From: Prevotella sp. UBA6994
Lineage (GTDB): Bacteria; Bacteroidota; Bacteroidia; Bacteroidales; Bacteroidaceae
Assembly: GCA_002449845.1 (NCBI GenBank)
Contig: DJXW01000016.1
Coordinates: 412,120-476,119 of the forward strand
Length of the DNA stretch: 64,000 bases
Direction: 5' to 3'
Of the stretch, positions 1-9,505 are shown one piece after another. Made by a program: the position numbers and the translations under genes. The notes beneath the pieces are model-generated. The model had not been told where the DNA came from and did not search any database. It worked only from the letters and a program-made list of their open reading frames with translations. Positions within the stretch are counted from its first letter, which is position 1, and the number at the start of each line of letters is the position of its first letter.

Positions 1-2
1 CA

Positions 3-2723
3 CTGAATTTAGAAAAACCATCAGGAGACGATGATATTACTATAGAGCCTACTACTCTTGAAGGAAAAATAGCATTGCACCGACAGCTTACCGATGTTCC
101 AACCATTTATCTTACAATACCTTTGGACGACATTTATGGGGGGACAGACAGTTGGGGAAAAGAGCAAAATGCTGACGGAACAGATAAATATCGTAGGGCA
201 ACCATCCAAGTAGTAGATAAGTCGGGGAACCTTGAAGAGTTTACTGATGAAGGCTTAAGCATTAAGGTTCGTGGCAACTCAACGGCCTCAGTAGGAAACG
301 GTAAACGCCCTTATAGACTGAAATTTGACAAAGACGTAAAAGATGCCAACGGAAACGTTACAGAGACACATAAGCACGACCTACTTGGGGCTGGATACAA
401 GAAACGTAATTGGACGCTACTTGCTAATGCCTTTGACAATTCCATGATGCGCAACGCTGTTACCTACCATATTGGCAAATACGTTGGTATGCCATTCTGC
501 CCTGGCTATAAGTTTGTAGATTTAGTTATTAACAATGAATATCGTGGTACTTACCAAGTTTCCGACCAAGTTGAAGTAGGTAAAAATCGTGTTGACATCA
601 ACGAAGATACAGATTGGTTCCTCGAAGGTGTTGCATGGACTACTATGGTAGAAGAACCTAATACAACCGATGGAGAACCGTATTTTTGCATCAAAAATCC
701 CGAACCAGCTACTGAAGCAGAAACAGCTGCACTTGTGCAAGAAGTAACCAATTGGCGTGCCAACTGGCTAAATTCTTTTAACAATGGCACATGGCAAGAC
801 TACAACGATTTGGAATCTTTGGTAAAATACTACATTGCTATTAATCTCACTGGTGATCTTGATGGATGGTTTGTCTTTAAAGGCTACCGTTCTCCCACAG
901 GTCCATTCATTTGGGGACCACTTTGGGATAAGGATTTAGCTTTCGGCAATCATGGAGATGCAAAAGATAATCTACTGGTAGAGAATTACAGCAAATGTAA
1001 TTTTGAATGGAAGATTCAGGCATTGCATAATGACAAGGTTTTTATGTCAGCAGTGAAGACAAAACTTGATAAATTAATCAGTGAAGGGCTCTATGATAAA
1101 CTTGTTAATGATATAGACAATATTGCAGAAGATATAGATCAAACGCAGGCATTAAACTTTACTAAATATAATATTAATGATGCAAGTTGGGCGAAGGTGC
1201 ATTTCCCAACATATCCAGAATATGTCACACAGTTGAAAGAATGGATAGGATTAAGAATTAATACTGTTAAAACTAATGTTGACGAATTATTTACCGCTTG
1301 TGGTGGTGAAATCATCCAACCAGTTATTCATCAACAACTCACTGACGTGCCAACCATCTACATTACTTCAAGTTCTATGAATGCTGACACGTGGGATGCA
1401 ACTGCAAACATGGAAGTATTTGATAAGAACAACATGATCGGAGGCAACAAGGTGTTAAGCGCTGGAGCTGTGAGCGTGAAATTCAAGAGTGATGGAACGG
1501 CAGCAAAACCTTCTTATCGTCTGAAGTTCGCCGCAAAGACCCCATTCTTGGGCACTAAATCAGGCAACTACAAGCAATGGGTATTGGAAGCTAACGACGA
1601 TGACCCAACCATGCTTCGTAATGCATTGACCAAAGAGTTGGGCGACCAAATGGGCTTCGCCTTCACCCCAGGTTATCAATTCGCAGATGTTTACGTGAAC
1701 GACAAGTATATGGGTACGTACCAAATCACCGATAGAGTGAAGGTGGAAAGCGGTCGTGTATTAGCTTCAGACAAGGATACAGACTGGTTGGTTGAGATTG
1801 CATCATCAGGTGAGGTGGATACACGCACGGATGGCAATGGTGACCTGTATGTTGCTGGTGATACGAATACACCTTATTTAATTATCAAGAACCCAGACAA
1901 GGATGATTTGACAGCAGACCAGCAAACTGTATTGGCTAATGAAATAGGCACGTATTTCAACACTACATTCTGGAATAACATCAAAGATAATGTAGATCAA
2001 ACATCATTCATCAATTGGTATATCTCTACTGAGATTCTTGCCGCTTATAAGCAACTGTCAAGTACTTATACCTACAAATCTGCGACAGACGGCAAATTGT
2101 TCTTCGGTCCTCTATCAGGAAACGAGAAAGCTTACGACAACAACAGTAAATATCCGATGGACATGACAGACCTCAACACCAATGGTTCTTATAACGGAAT
2201 GATATTCACGAGAGCCGACTATGGTGTGATGCGCAATAAGTTGCAAGACCTATGGAAAGAGGATTGGTTTAAAGAAGCCGTTCTTGCCAAATGGAACAGC
2301 ATCTATGGAGCCAACGCATCGACAGACGTAAAAGCGGCATTGAAATCTAAGCTCACTGCCTTGTCAAGCGAAATAGCACAGACAAAAGCATACAACTATA
2401 AGACAACCGCAGAGGGCGGTGCTGGATGGACACTTGAAGGAAGTTATGAAGACCAAGTTTCTGCCATTTCCACATACATAGACAATCGTTTTGCCTATCT
2501 CGATAAGAAATTCAATGAGTTGGCAAATGCCGAAGACATCCTTATGGGTGATGCGAATGGAGATGGGCTTATCAATATTACCGACATTGTCATAACGGTT
2601 GACTATTCTCTTAGTAACCCATCAGAAGCATTCCACTTTAAAAATGCTGACATGAATGGCGATGGAATAATCAGCATCACAGACGTAGTACAAATAACAG
2701 ACATAATTCTTAATGCAGATTAA
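3..2723 (+). CDS. CotH-family protein, two tandem CotH domains plus dockerin (5' partial)
   Basis: The reading frame is open back to the window edge, so the true start lies upstream; the TTG at 75 is internal. Two homologous CotH-like halves are visible, each opening with 'LTDVPTIY' (about nt 87 and 1338). The first half keeps 'VRGNST', an 'R.YRLKF' segment and 'GPLWDKDLAFGN' (about nt 918), resembling the acidic metal-binding motif of CotH kinases. In the second half the matching place reads 'GPLSGNEKAYDN', so it is probably catalytically degenerate. The C-terminus (about nt 2540-2720) carries two Ca-binding dockerin type I repeats ('GDANGDGLINITD' and 'ADMNGDGIISITD'). CotH proteins phosphorylate secreted or coat proteins in Bacillus; that role here is inference. 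The gene is followed after 3 bases by a cohesin-like gene, so an operon producing an extracytoplasmic assembly is likely. Confidence 0.85.
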   Translation: MNLEKPSGDDDITIEPTTLEGKIALHRQLTDVPTIYLTIPLDDIYGGTDSWGKEQNADGTDKYRRATIQVVDKSGNLEEFTDEGLSIKVRGNSTASVGNGKRPYRLKFDKDVKDANGNVTETHKHDLLGAGYKKRNWTLLANAFDNSMMRNAVTYHIGKYVGMPFCPGYKFVDLVINNEYRGTYQVSDQVEVGKNRVDINEDTDWFLEGVAWTTMVEEPNTTDGEPYFCIKNPEPATEAETAALVQEVTNWRANWLNSFNNGTWQDYNDLESLVKYYIAINLTGDLDGWFVFKGYRSPTGPFIWGPLWDKDLAFGNHGDAKDNLLVENYSKCNFEWKIQALHNDKVFMSAVKTKLDKLISEGLYDKLVNDIDNIAEDIDQTQALNFTKYNINDASWAKVHFPTYPEYVTQLKEWIGLRINTVKTNVDELFTACGGEIIQPVIHQQLTDVPTIYITSSSMNADTWDATANMEVFDKNNMIGGNKVLSAGAVSVKFKSDGTAAKPSYRLKFAAKTPFLGTKSGNYKQWVLEANDDDPTMLRNALTKELGDQMGFAFTPGYQFADVYVNDKYMGTYQITDRVKVESGRVLASDKDTDWLVEIASSGEVDTRTDGNGDLYVAGDTNTPYLIIKNPDKDDLTADQQTVLANEIGTYFNTTFWNNIKDNVDQTSFINWYISTEILAAYKQLSSTYTYKSATDGKLFFGPLSGNEKAYDNNSKYPMDMTDLNTNGSYNGMIFTRADYGVMRNKLQDLWKEDWFKEAVLAKWNSIYGANASTDVKAALKSKLTALSSEIAQTKAYNYKTTAEGGAGWTLEGSYEDQVSAISTYIDNRFAYLDKKFNELANAEDILMGDANGDGLINITDIVITVDYSLSNPSEAFHFKNADMNGDGIISITDVVQITDIILNAD

Positions 2724-2726
2724 TTT

Positions 2727-3443
2727 ATGAGAAAATTATTTTTTATCCTTTTGAGCATGGTAACCTTGGGTTGCTTTGCCCAAAAAGGTTTATCAGTTGA
2801 ACCTTTATCTCTGTCACCTGGCGAGACAGGGCAACTTGTGATAAATCTAACGCAAGACGAAGACGAGTTTTGCGCATTTCAGTTCGATCTCTCCTTACCG
2901 GAAGGAGTAGAAATCGTGAGTGCAACTGATGAAGAAAGTAACACTTCTAACAAATGGACACTTAACACCAATCGTATTCACTACACTGATGGAGCAAACA
3001 CCCCCCATAAGATTAGTTCTTATAACAAAAGTGGAGCTATACGATTCATGGTTTTCTCTATGTCAGGTACTAAAGTCCGTTTTAGTGGAACATCTGGTGC
3101 TATCATGTACATTAATGTCAAAGCAGCGGATGATTTAACACTCGGCGAACAAAACGTTACTGTCAAGAATGTACAACTTACCCTTACCAATGATTTAACA
3201 AGAACATTTGTTCAAGATAATTTCACATATACCTTTACAGGTAAAGAAAAAGAAGAAGATTATTTGTTGGGTGACGTGAATAATGACGGAGAGGTAGATG
3301 TTTTCGACATCATGGATGTGCAATCATACATCGAAGGCAATGAACCTGAAGTATTTATCTTCAAAGCCGCTGATACAGATGAAGATGAAGATATTACCAT
3401 ATTCGATTTAATGGATATAATTGATATCGTTTTAAATAATTAA
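2727..3443 (+). CDS. secreted cohesin-like protein with C-terminal dockerin
   Basis: A 238-residue protein with a clear signal peptide (MRKLFFILLSMVTLGCFAQ). Residues about 22-165 resemble a cohesin-type beta sandwich: an opening 'SLSPGETGQLVINL', a 'FQFDLSLPEGVEIV' strand and 'GTSGAIMYINVKA'. A dockerin follows at about residues 178-238, with Ca-loop sequences 'GDVNNDGEVDVFD' and 'ADTDEDEDITIFD'. It starts 3 bases after the CotH gene stop and is surely cotranscribed. A cohesin and dockerin in one chain would let it bridge partners in a surface complex; this is inference from the domains. It could instead be a generic adhesion-type beta sandwich. Confidence 0.75.
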   Translation: MRKLFFILLSMVTLGCFAQKGLSVEPLSLSPGETGQLVINLTQDEDEFCAFQFDLSLPEGVEIVSATDEESNTSNKWTLNTNRIHYTDGANTPHKISSYNKSGAIRFMVFSMSGTKVRFSGTSGAIMYINVKAADDLTLGEQNVTVKNVQLTLTNDLTRTFVQDNFTYTFTGKEKEEDYLLGDVNNDGEVDVFDIMDVQSYIEGNEPEVFIFKAADTDEDEDITIFDLMDIIDIVLNN

Positions 3444-3455
3444 AAGTGTTAGAGT

Positions 3456-4526
3456 ATGAAATCAATAATAAAAATAAAAATTACACTATGCTTAATTGTT
3501 TTATTTGCAATTCCAAACATAGTATTGGCTGATGACATTACAATAGGTGATGTTACATTTGTTGAAGGTAAAGAAGTTACTTTTGATGTCGTTTTAAATA
3601 ATCCATCAAAAATGTATACAGGTTTTCAATGCGACATATATTTACCTGAAGGATTAGAATATGTTAGTTTTTCACGTAATAATGAACGTTTGCAATCACA
3701 ACACACATCAACATTTACATATAATAGTAAAGGATATTATCGTCTCTTAGTTTATTCTATGCCAGCAACGCCAGTGGCAGGGACGTCTGGAACTATCATA
3801 AAAGTTACAGTTAGAGTAAAGGATAATCTGGATCCAGGAATTACAACTATTGATGTTAAAAACAAAAAATTTCGAGATTCAAACAATGGAAACAATATTT
3901 TTGAAGAAACATCACAAAATTTTATACTTGTAATAGAAGCAAAAATTGGTAATTCTGGTTATTGTTCTTTCTCATGGCCACGTGCATTAGACTTTTCAAA
4001 TTGCCAGAACTGTGAGAATGTCTTTATCGCTAAAGACCAGGGCAATAATTACGTAAAAATTTCGTCTCTTGACAACAAGCTGGTTCCTGCTAATACGGGT
4101 GTTCTCATCCAAGGAACCCCTGGAGATGTTGTTAATCCCCAAACAACAGACAATGAGGGAACGATTGACAACAATTTGTTCATTCCCACATCTGAAGGTA
4201 CATTCACCGTACCCAAAAAAGGAGATGCTTGGGCATTAGCAGTAAAGAGTGGCAAGACAGGATTCTATCCATGCGAAGCTGGCGTTGTCATTCCCCAATA
4301 CAAATGCTATTTGCCTGCCAGTTTTAGTGCTAAGAGTTTCATCATGATTAAACAAGAAAACCCTGATGAAGACCTCGTAAGTGAGGATGCTGGTATCGTT
4401 GACGGCATCAACACCCTAAATGGCAATGATGCACAAGACACATACTACGATTTACAAGGTCGTCGTGTATCTACCGCACGTCATGGTATCTACATTCAAA
4501 ACAACAAGAAAGTCATCATCAAATAA
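3456..4526 (+). CDS. secreted cohesin-like protein with Prevotella-type C-terminal tail
   Basis: A 356-residue protein with an N-terminal signal peptide (hydrophobic 'ITLCLIVLFAIPNIVLA'). Residues about 28-165 form a second cohesin-like module ('VEGKEVTFDVVLNN', 'FQCDIYLPEGLEYV', 'GTSGTIIKVTVRV'), clearly related to the protein encoded just upstream. A middle segment (about 170-300) is unrecognised. The end has 'TYYDLQGRRVS' and 'GIYIQNNKKVIIK', a tail common in secreted Prevotella proteins and resembling a type IX secretion sorting domain. It lacks a dockerin, unlike its two neighbours, so it may be the anchoring partner that receives dockerins. That role is inference. Confidence 0.75.
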   Translation: MKSIIKIKITLCLIVLFAIPNIVLADDITIGDVTFVEGKEVTFDVVLNNPSKMYTGFQCDIYLPEGLEYVSFSRNNERLQSQHTSTFTYNSKGYYRLLVYSMPATPVAGTSGTIIKVTVRVKDNLDPGITTIDVKNKKFRDSNNGNNIFEETSQNFILVIEAKIGNSGYCSFSWPRALDFSNCQNCENVFIAKDQGNNYVKISSLDNKLVPANTGVLIQGTPGDVVNPQTTDNEGTIDNNLFIPTSEGTFTVPKKGDAWALAVKSGKTGFYPCEAGVVIPQYKCYLPASFSAKSFIMIKQENPDEDLVSEDAGIVDGINTLNGNDAQDTYYDLQGRRVSTARHGIYIQNNKKVIIK

Positions 4527-4542
4527 ACAAGAAACATATTAC

Positions 4543-4716
4543 ATGGAAAGACATTATATTTCACCCTATATCAAAATCAAACAATTTACATTCGAGAGAA
4601 AGGGCATCATGCTTGAGGCTACCTTCTTCAAGGGCGATGACGAGGGTCCAAGCATTGGAGACGGTGATGAGATAGAAGCCAAGCAATTCAACTTCAATGT
4701 CTGGGAGGAAGAATAA
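4543..4716 (+). CDS. small peptide, 57 aa, MKKY-like leader family
   Basis: Start ATG at 4543, 16 bases after the preceding stop. The N-terminus 'MERHYISPYIKIKQF' follows the pattern of three peptides at 53964, 54197 and 54486 (aromatic, Pro, Ile/Val-Lys), and 'MLEAT' sits where they have 'ILAGS' or 'LLEGS'. The rest is acidic and Gly-rich ('GDDEGPSIGDGDE') and ends 'AKQFNFNVWEEE'. The peptide at 53964 ends 'AKQFNVWE', which links the two genes across 49 kb. There is no signal peptide or membrane segment. The layout resembles a leader plus variable core, as in ribosomally made modified peptides, but no modifying enzyme lies beside it. Function unknown. Confidence 0.7.
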   Translation: MERHYISPYIKIKQFTFERKGIMLEATFFKGDDEGPSIGDGDEIEAKQFNFNVWEEE

Positions 4717-4757
4717 TCCTTCTGAAAACTCATTTCACAAAATACTAACAACTTATT

Positions 4758-6839
4758 ATGATTAACAGACAACTATTACATCCTGAAAGTATCGTTGTGA
4801 TTGGTGGTTCCAACAATATCCACAAACCTGGTGGAGCCATCATTCGCAACCTTATCAATGGTCATTACCAAGGCAAGCTACATGTGGTGAATCCCAAGGA
4901 AGACAAGGTACAGGGATTAGACGTGTTTCATCAAGCGAGTGAAATTCCCGATACCGAACTTGCCATTTTGGTTGTAGCCGCACGCTTTTGTCCCGACTAT
5001 GTAGAATACTTGGCAAGAGAGAAAAATGTCAAGGCATTTATCATCATCTCAGCAGGATTTGGCGAAGAGACAAAGGCTGGTGCAGAACTCGAAAAGCAAA
5101 TTCTCGACTCATGCGAGAGATACGGTTGTGCGCTCATCGGTCCTAACTGCATCGGACTATTGAATGCCTGGCATCATAGCGTTTTCACCCAACCCATTCC
5201 CCAGTTACATCCCAAGGGTGTGGATTTCATTTCTGGTTCGGGAGCCACAGCCGTATTCATCTTGGAATCGGCTGTCATCAAGGGTTTGCCATTCCATTCC
5301 GTTTGGTCTATCGGCAATGGAAAACAAATTGGTATTGAGGATGTATTGCAATACATGGATGAGAAATTTGACGCGGAAAAGGATTCTCATGTAAAACTCC
5401 TATACATCGAGAACATTTCCAATCCCGACAAATTACTCTTCCATGCCAGTTCGTTAATCCGTAAAGGTTGTCGCATAGCAGCTATCAAGGCAGGTTCCAG
5501 CGAGAGCGGTAGTCGAGCAGCCTCCTCACATACAGGAGCCATTGCCTCCAGCGACTCCGCAGTAGAGGCATTGTTCAGAAAGGCAGGTATCGTAAGATGT
5601 TTCTCCCGAGAGGAACTCACCACTGTGGGCTGCATCTTCTCAACATTAGAGAACACGCAGAACCAATCCAACATGAACATGAGCAAGTTTGCCATTGTCA
5701 CTCATGCTGGTGGTCCAGGCGTGATGCTCACCGACGCGCTATCCAAAGGCGACTTACAAGTACCAAAGCTTGACGGTGAAAAGGCAGAAGAATTAAAATC
5801 TCTCCTTTTCCCTGGTGCTTCTGTCTCCAATCCCATAGACATACTCGCCACGGGAACCCCAGAGCACTTAGGACTTGCCATCGACTATTGCGAGAAATAT
5901 TTCGACAATATTGATGCCATCATGGTTATCTTCGGTACACCAGGATTGGTCAACGTATATGAGGCATACGACGTGCTTCACCAAAAGATTCTGGAATGCA
6001 AGAAACCCATCTTCCCCATTCTCCCATCAGTGCATACTGCTGGACAAGAAGTGGAAGACTTCTTGCAAAAAGGACACGTCAACTTCTCTGATGAGGTAAC
6101 GCTTGCCACGTCATTGGTGAGAATCTTGAAGACTCCCCTACCCGCTCCCCCAGAGGTAGAGTTGTTTGGTATCGACGTACCGCGCATCCGTGAAATCATT
6201 GGTGGTATTCACGAGAATGGTTACATCACGCCCAACAAGGCACGAGAGTTGTTGAGTTGCGCCAAGATTCCGTTGGTTCCTGAGATGGTTTCAACGTCGA
6301 AGGACGAATTGGTTGCCTTTGCCGAGAAAATCGGCTATCCCATAGTAGCCAAGGTGGTAGGTCCCATCCACAAGAGTGACGTAGGCGGCGTTACGTTAAA
6401 CATCCGCACGGCAGAACATCTCTCCTTAGAGTTCGACCGAATGATGCATATCCCCGATGCCAAGGCTGTCATGATACAAAAGATGATGAAGGGCAAGGAG
6501 ATATTCATTGGTGCCAAATACGAAGAGAAATTCGGTCATGTGGTGATGTGTGGATTGGGAGGTATCTTCATCGAAGTGCTCAAGGATGTTTCCAGTGGCC
6601 TTGCACCACTCTCCTACGCCGAGGCTTACTCCATGATACACTCTCTACGTGGATATAAGATTCTGAAAGGAACCAGAGGACAAAGTGGCATCAACATCCA
6701 ACGATACGCCGAGGTGATTGTGCGTCTGTCCACTTTGCTTCGCTTTGCCACTGAAATCAAGGAAATTGACATCAATCCGTTATTGGCAGATGAGAACGAC
6801 GTGATTGCCGTTGACGTAAGAATATTAATTGAAAAATAA
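4758..6839 (+). CDS. ADP-forming acetate/acyl-CoA ligase, fused alpha-beta
   Basis: A 693-residue protein with the order of NDP-forming acyl-CoA synthetases: CoA-binding Rossmann domain ('SIVVIGGSN' at the N-terminus), succinyl-CoA-ligase-like domain ('LIGPNCIGLLN'), the 'SSHTGAIA' motif with the presumed phosphorylated His258, and a C-terminal ATP-grasp domain from about residue 480 ('YPIVAKVVGPIHKSDVGGV' through 'EIDINPLLADENDVIAVDVR'). The family converts acyl-CoA, ADP and phosphate to acid, CoA and ATP, conserving energy in fermenters. The fused form is full length. It lies 15 bases before the cellobiose phosphorylase gene, so the two are probably cotranscribed. Confidence 0.93.
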   Translation: MINRQLLHPESIVVIGGSNNIHKPGGAIIRNLINGHYQGKLHVVNPKEDKVQGLDVFHQASEIPDTELAILVVAARFCPDYVEYLAREKNVKAFIIISAGFGEETKAGAELEKQILDSCERYGCALIGPNCIGLLNAWHHSVFTQPIPQLHPKGVDFISGSGATAVFILESAVIKGLPFHSVWSIGNGKQIGIEDVLQYMDEKFDAEKDSHVKLLYIENISNPDKLLFHASSLIRKGCRIAAIKAGSSESGSRAASSHTGAIASSDSAVEALFRKAGIVRCFSREELTTVGCIFSTLENTQNQSNMNMSKFAIVTHAGGPGVMLTDALSKGDLQVPKLDGEKAEELKSLLFPGASVSNPIDILATGTPEHLGLAIDYCEKYFDNIDAIMVIFGTPGLVNVYEAYDVLHQKILECKKPIFPILPSVHTAGQEVEDFLQKGHVNFSDEVTLATSLVRILKTPLPAPPEVELFGIDVPRIREIIGGIHENGYITPNKARELLSCAKIPLVPEMVSTSKDELVAFAEKIGYPIVAKVVGPIHKSDVGGVTLNIRTAEHLSLEFDRMMHIPDAKAVMIQKMMKGKEIFIGAKYEEKFGHVVMCGLGGIFIEVLKDVSSGLAPLSYAEAYSMIHSLRGYKILKGTRGQSGINIQRYAEVIVRLSTLLRFATEIKEIDINPLLADENDVIAVDVRILIEK

Positions 6840-6854
6840 CTAAATATTTATCAC

Positions 6855-9329
6855 ATGGAAAACAAGAAATACGGTCATTTCGATGACGCTAACAGAGAGT
6901 ATGTAATTACTGACCCCAAGACTCCGTGGCCTTGGATTAACTACTTAGGGAATGAGAATTTCTTCTCCCTGATTTCCAATACCGCTGGTGGTTATTCCTT
7001 CTTTAAGGATGCTAAGTTTCGCAGACTCACACGTTATAGATATAATAATGTCCCGATGGATAATGGGGGCAGGTATTTCTATATCAAGGATGGCGATTGC
7101 ATCTGGAGTCCTGGTTGGAAACCCATGAAGACTCCGCTCGACTTCTATGAGTGTCGTCACGGTATGAGCTATACGCGCATCACGGGAAGGAAGAACGACA
7201 TCGAGGCAAGTATGCTCTTCTTCGTTCCACTCAACACATGGGCTGAGGTACAAAAGGTTACGCTGAAAAACAATTCTAAGTCTGTACGTAGTCTCAAACT
7301 CTTCTCTTTCACCGAATGGTGCTTGTGGAATGCGGCTACCGACATGGAAAACTTCCAACGCAACTTCTCTACGGGCGAAGTGGAGATTGAGGGCAGTGTC
7401 ATCTATCATAAGACTGAATATCGTGAGCGTCGCAATCACTTTGCTTTCTACAGCGTCAACACGCCAATACAAGGATTTGATACCGACAGGGAAACATTCG
7501 TAGGTCTTTATAATGGTATGCACGAGCCAGAGGTTGTACTTGAAGGAAAGCCCCGCAACAGTCATGCACACGGTTGGAGTCCTATTGCCTCTCATTATAT
7601 AGAGGTAGAGTTGCAACCCGGAGAGTCCAAGGATTTCATCTTCATGTTGGGATATGTAGAAAACGAGCAAGACAAGAAGTTTATCGCTCCACAAGTCATC
7701 AACAAAGAAAAAGCTTACCAAATGATTGCTGCCTTCGATCAAACGGAAAAGGTTGACAAGGCATTTGCTGAACTGAATGAATATTGGAACCGTTTGCTCG
7801 ACATCTATGTCGTCAACACGGGCAATGAGAAGATTGACCGTATGGTGAACATCTGGAACCAGTATCAATGTATGGTTACGTTCAACATGTCACGCTCTGC
7901 CTCATTCTTCGAGAGTGGCATTGGTCGTGGCATGGGTTTCCGTGACAGCAACCAAGACTTGGTAGGCTTCGTACATCAGATTCCCGAACGTGCACGTCAG
8001 CGTATCATCGACATTGCCAGCACACAGTTCCCCGATGGCGGTTGTTACCATCAGTACCAGCCACTCACCAAACGTGGAAACAACGACATAGGCGGCGGTT
8101 TCAACGATGATCCTTGCTGGCTGATATTTGGTACCGTGGCTTACATCAAGGAGACGGGCGATTTCTCTATCCTCGATGAGCAAGTACCGTTCGATAACCA
8201 ACCGGGAACGGAGGTTTCTTTGTTCGAGCACCTGCGTGTATCATTCAATCATGTGGTAGAAAACTTAGGTCCTCACCAATTGCCGTTGATAGGTAGAGCC
8301 GACTGGAACGACTGTCTCAATCTCAACTGTTTCTCATGGGATCCTAATGAGAGTTTCCAAACCACGGAGAACAATAGCGAAGGAAGCAAGGCTGAGAGTT
8401 TGATGATTGCAGGATTGTTTGTCGTAACGGGCAAGGATTATGTAGAGCTTTGCCGTCAGATTGCTCTTCGCAGCAACAACCAAGCCGACAAAGACTTCTA
8501 CATCAAGGAAGCTGAAAGAGCTTGCCAGTGTGTAGAGGCTATGACTGAAGCCGTGAAGAAAGATGGATGGGATGGCGAATGGTATCTTCGCGCATACGAT
8601 TTCTATGGCAACAAGATTGGAAGCAACGAGAATGAAGAGGGTAAAATCTTTATCGAGAGTCAAGGATGGTGCAGCATGGCTGGCATCGGATTGGAAGACG
8701 GAATGGTAGCAAAAGCTCTTGACAGTGTCAAGGAAAGATTGGAGTGCGAGCATGGTATCGTTCTCAACAATCCCGCATTCACCACCTATCATGTAGAGAT
8801 GGGCGAAATCAGTTCTTATCCAGAAGGCTATAAAGAGAATGCAGGTATCTTCTGCCACAACAATCCTTGGGTTATCATTGGCGAGACAGTTGCCGGACGT
8901 GGTAACGACGCGTGGAATCATTACCGCAAGATACTGCCTTCATACGTGGAAGAGAAATACAGTACGCTCCATAAGGTTGAGCCATACGTAAACTGTCAGA
9001 TGGTGGCAGGTAAAGATGCTTATAAACCAGGTGAAGGAAAGAACAGTTGGCTCACGGGTACAGCTGCTTGGATGTGGTACACCATCAGCGAGTTTATCCT
9101 TGGCATCAAACCTGATTACAATGGCATCTGCATCGACCCATGTCTGCCCGATCATGCTAAGGAATACACCGTTAAGCGTAGATTCCGTGGGGCTGAATAT
9201 CTTATCACCGTCAAGAATCCTGATGGCAACCAAAAGGGTGTGAAATGTATCACGGTAGATGGTAATCCCATCAATGGCAACATCGTTCCATTCATGGAAG
9301 GAAAACACACCGTGGAAGTGATGATGTAG
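6855..9329 (+). CDS. cellobiose phosphorylase (GH94)
   Basis: An 824-residue protein, normal for GH94 phosphorylases. It begins '[14 protein letters not shown]', typical of cellobiose phosphorylases, and has '[14 protein letters not shown]', '[16 protein letters not shown]' and the catalytic-acid motif '[10 protein letters not shown]' with Asp483 and Asp486. These enzymes split cellobiose with phosphate into glucose 1-phosphate and glucose in the cytoplasm, saving one ATP. No signal peptide is present. Cellobiose is the likely substrate because the N-terminus matches that subfamily, but another beta-glucoside is possible. It follows the acyl-CoA ligase gene by 15 bases. Confidence 0.92.
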   Translation: MENKKYGHFDDANREYVITDPKTPWPWINYLGNENFFSLISNTAGGYSFFKDAKFRRLTRYRYNNVPMDNGGRYFYIKDGDCIWSPGWKPMKTPLDFYECRHGMSYTRITGRKNDIEASMLFFVPLNTWAEVQKVTLKNNSKSVRSLKLFSFTEWCLWNAATDMENFQRNFSTGEVEIEGSVIYHKTEYRERRNHFAFYSVNTPIQGFDTDRETFVGLYNGMHEPEVVLEGKPRNSHAHGWSPIASHYIEVELQPGESKDFIFMLGYVENEQDKKFIAPQVINKEKAYQMIAAFDQTEKVDKAFAELNEYWNRLLDIYVVNTGNEKIDRMVNIWNQYQCMVTFNMSRSASFFESGIGRGMGFRDSNQDLVGFVHQIPERARQRIIDIASTQFPDGGCYHQYQPLTKRGNNDIGGGFNDDPCWLIFGTVAYIKETGDFSILDEQVPFDNQPGTEVSLFEHLRVSFNHVVENLGPHQLPLIGRADWNDCLNLNCFSWDPNESFQTTENNSEGSKAESLMIAGLFVVTGKDYVELCRQIALRSNNQADKDFYIKEAERACQCVEAMTEAVKKDGWDGEWYLRAYDFYGNKIGSNENEEGKIFIESQGWCSMAGIGLEDGMVAKALDSVKERLECEHGIVLNNPAFTTYHVEMGEISSYPEGYKENAGIFCHNNPWVIIGETVAGRGNDAWNHYRKILPSYVEEKYSTLHKVEPYVNCQMVAGKDAYKPGEGKNSWLTGTAAWMWYTISEFILGIKPDYNGICIDPCLPDHAKEYTVKRRFRGAEYLITVKNPDGNQKGVKCITVDGNPINGNIVPFMEGKHTVEVMM

Positions 9330-9337
9330 TTTTTTTC

Positions 9338-9422
9338 ATTGACCATTGATTATTGACCATTCTTTAAATTGAGCAAAACTTATTTGCATCGATTTTCCAA
9401 TGGTCAATAATCAATGATCAAT
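9338..9422. repeat. 23-bp inverted repeat made of ATTGACCAT units
   Basis: The arm at 9338-9360 is the reverse complement of 9400-9422 with one mismatch, separated by 39 bases. It lies between the convergent genes for cellobiose phosphorylase and RfbC. The arms are built from the same TCAATGGTCAAT words as the tandem repeat that follows. A transcript across it could fold and act as a weak two-way terminator, though there is no strong T tract. Confidence 0.75.
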
Positions 9423-9505
9423 ATTCAATGGTCAATGGTCAATATTCAATGGTCAATGGTCAATATTCAATGGTCAATGGTCAATATTCAATGGTCAATG
9501 ATCAA
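9423..9505. repeat. tandem minisatellite, 21-bp unit (TCAATGG words), about 4 copies
   Basis: The unit ATTCAATGGTCAATGGTCAAT (one base over quoting length if extended) repeats almost perfectly about 3.9 times. On the minus strand the last word supplies the TGA stop codon of rfbC at 9502-9504. The same words recur at 31.7 kb, so this is a dispersed low-complexity repeat, not a gene. Confidence 0.85.

Noticed and set aside
6945..7868. 307-codon minus-strand frame
   Set aside because: Lies wholly opposite the well-supported GH94 gene and has no domain I recognise.
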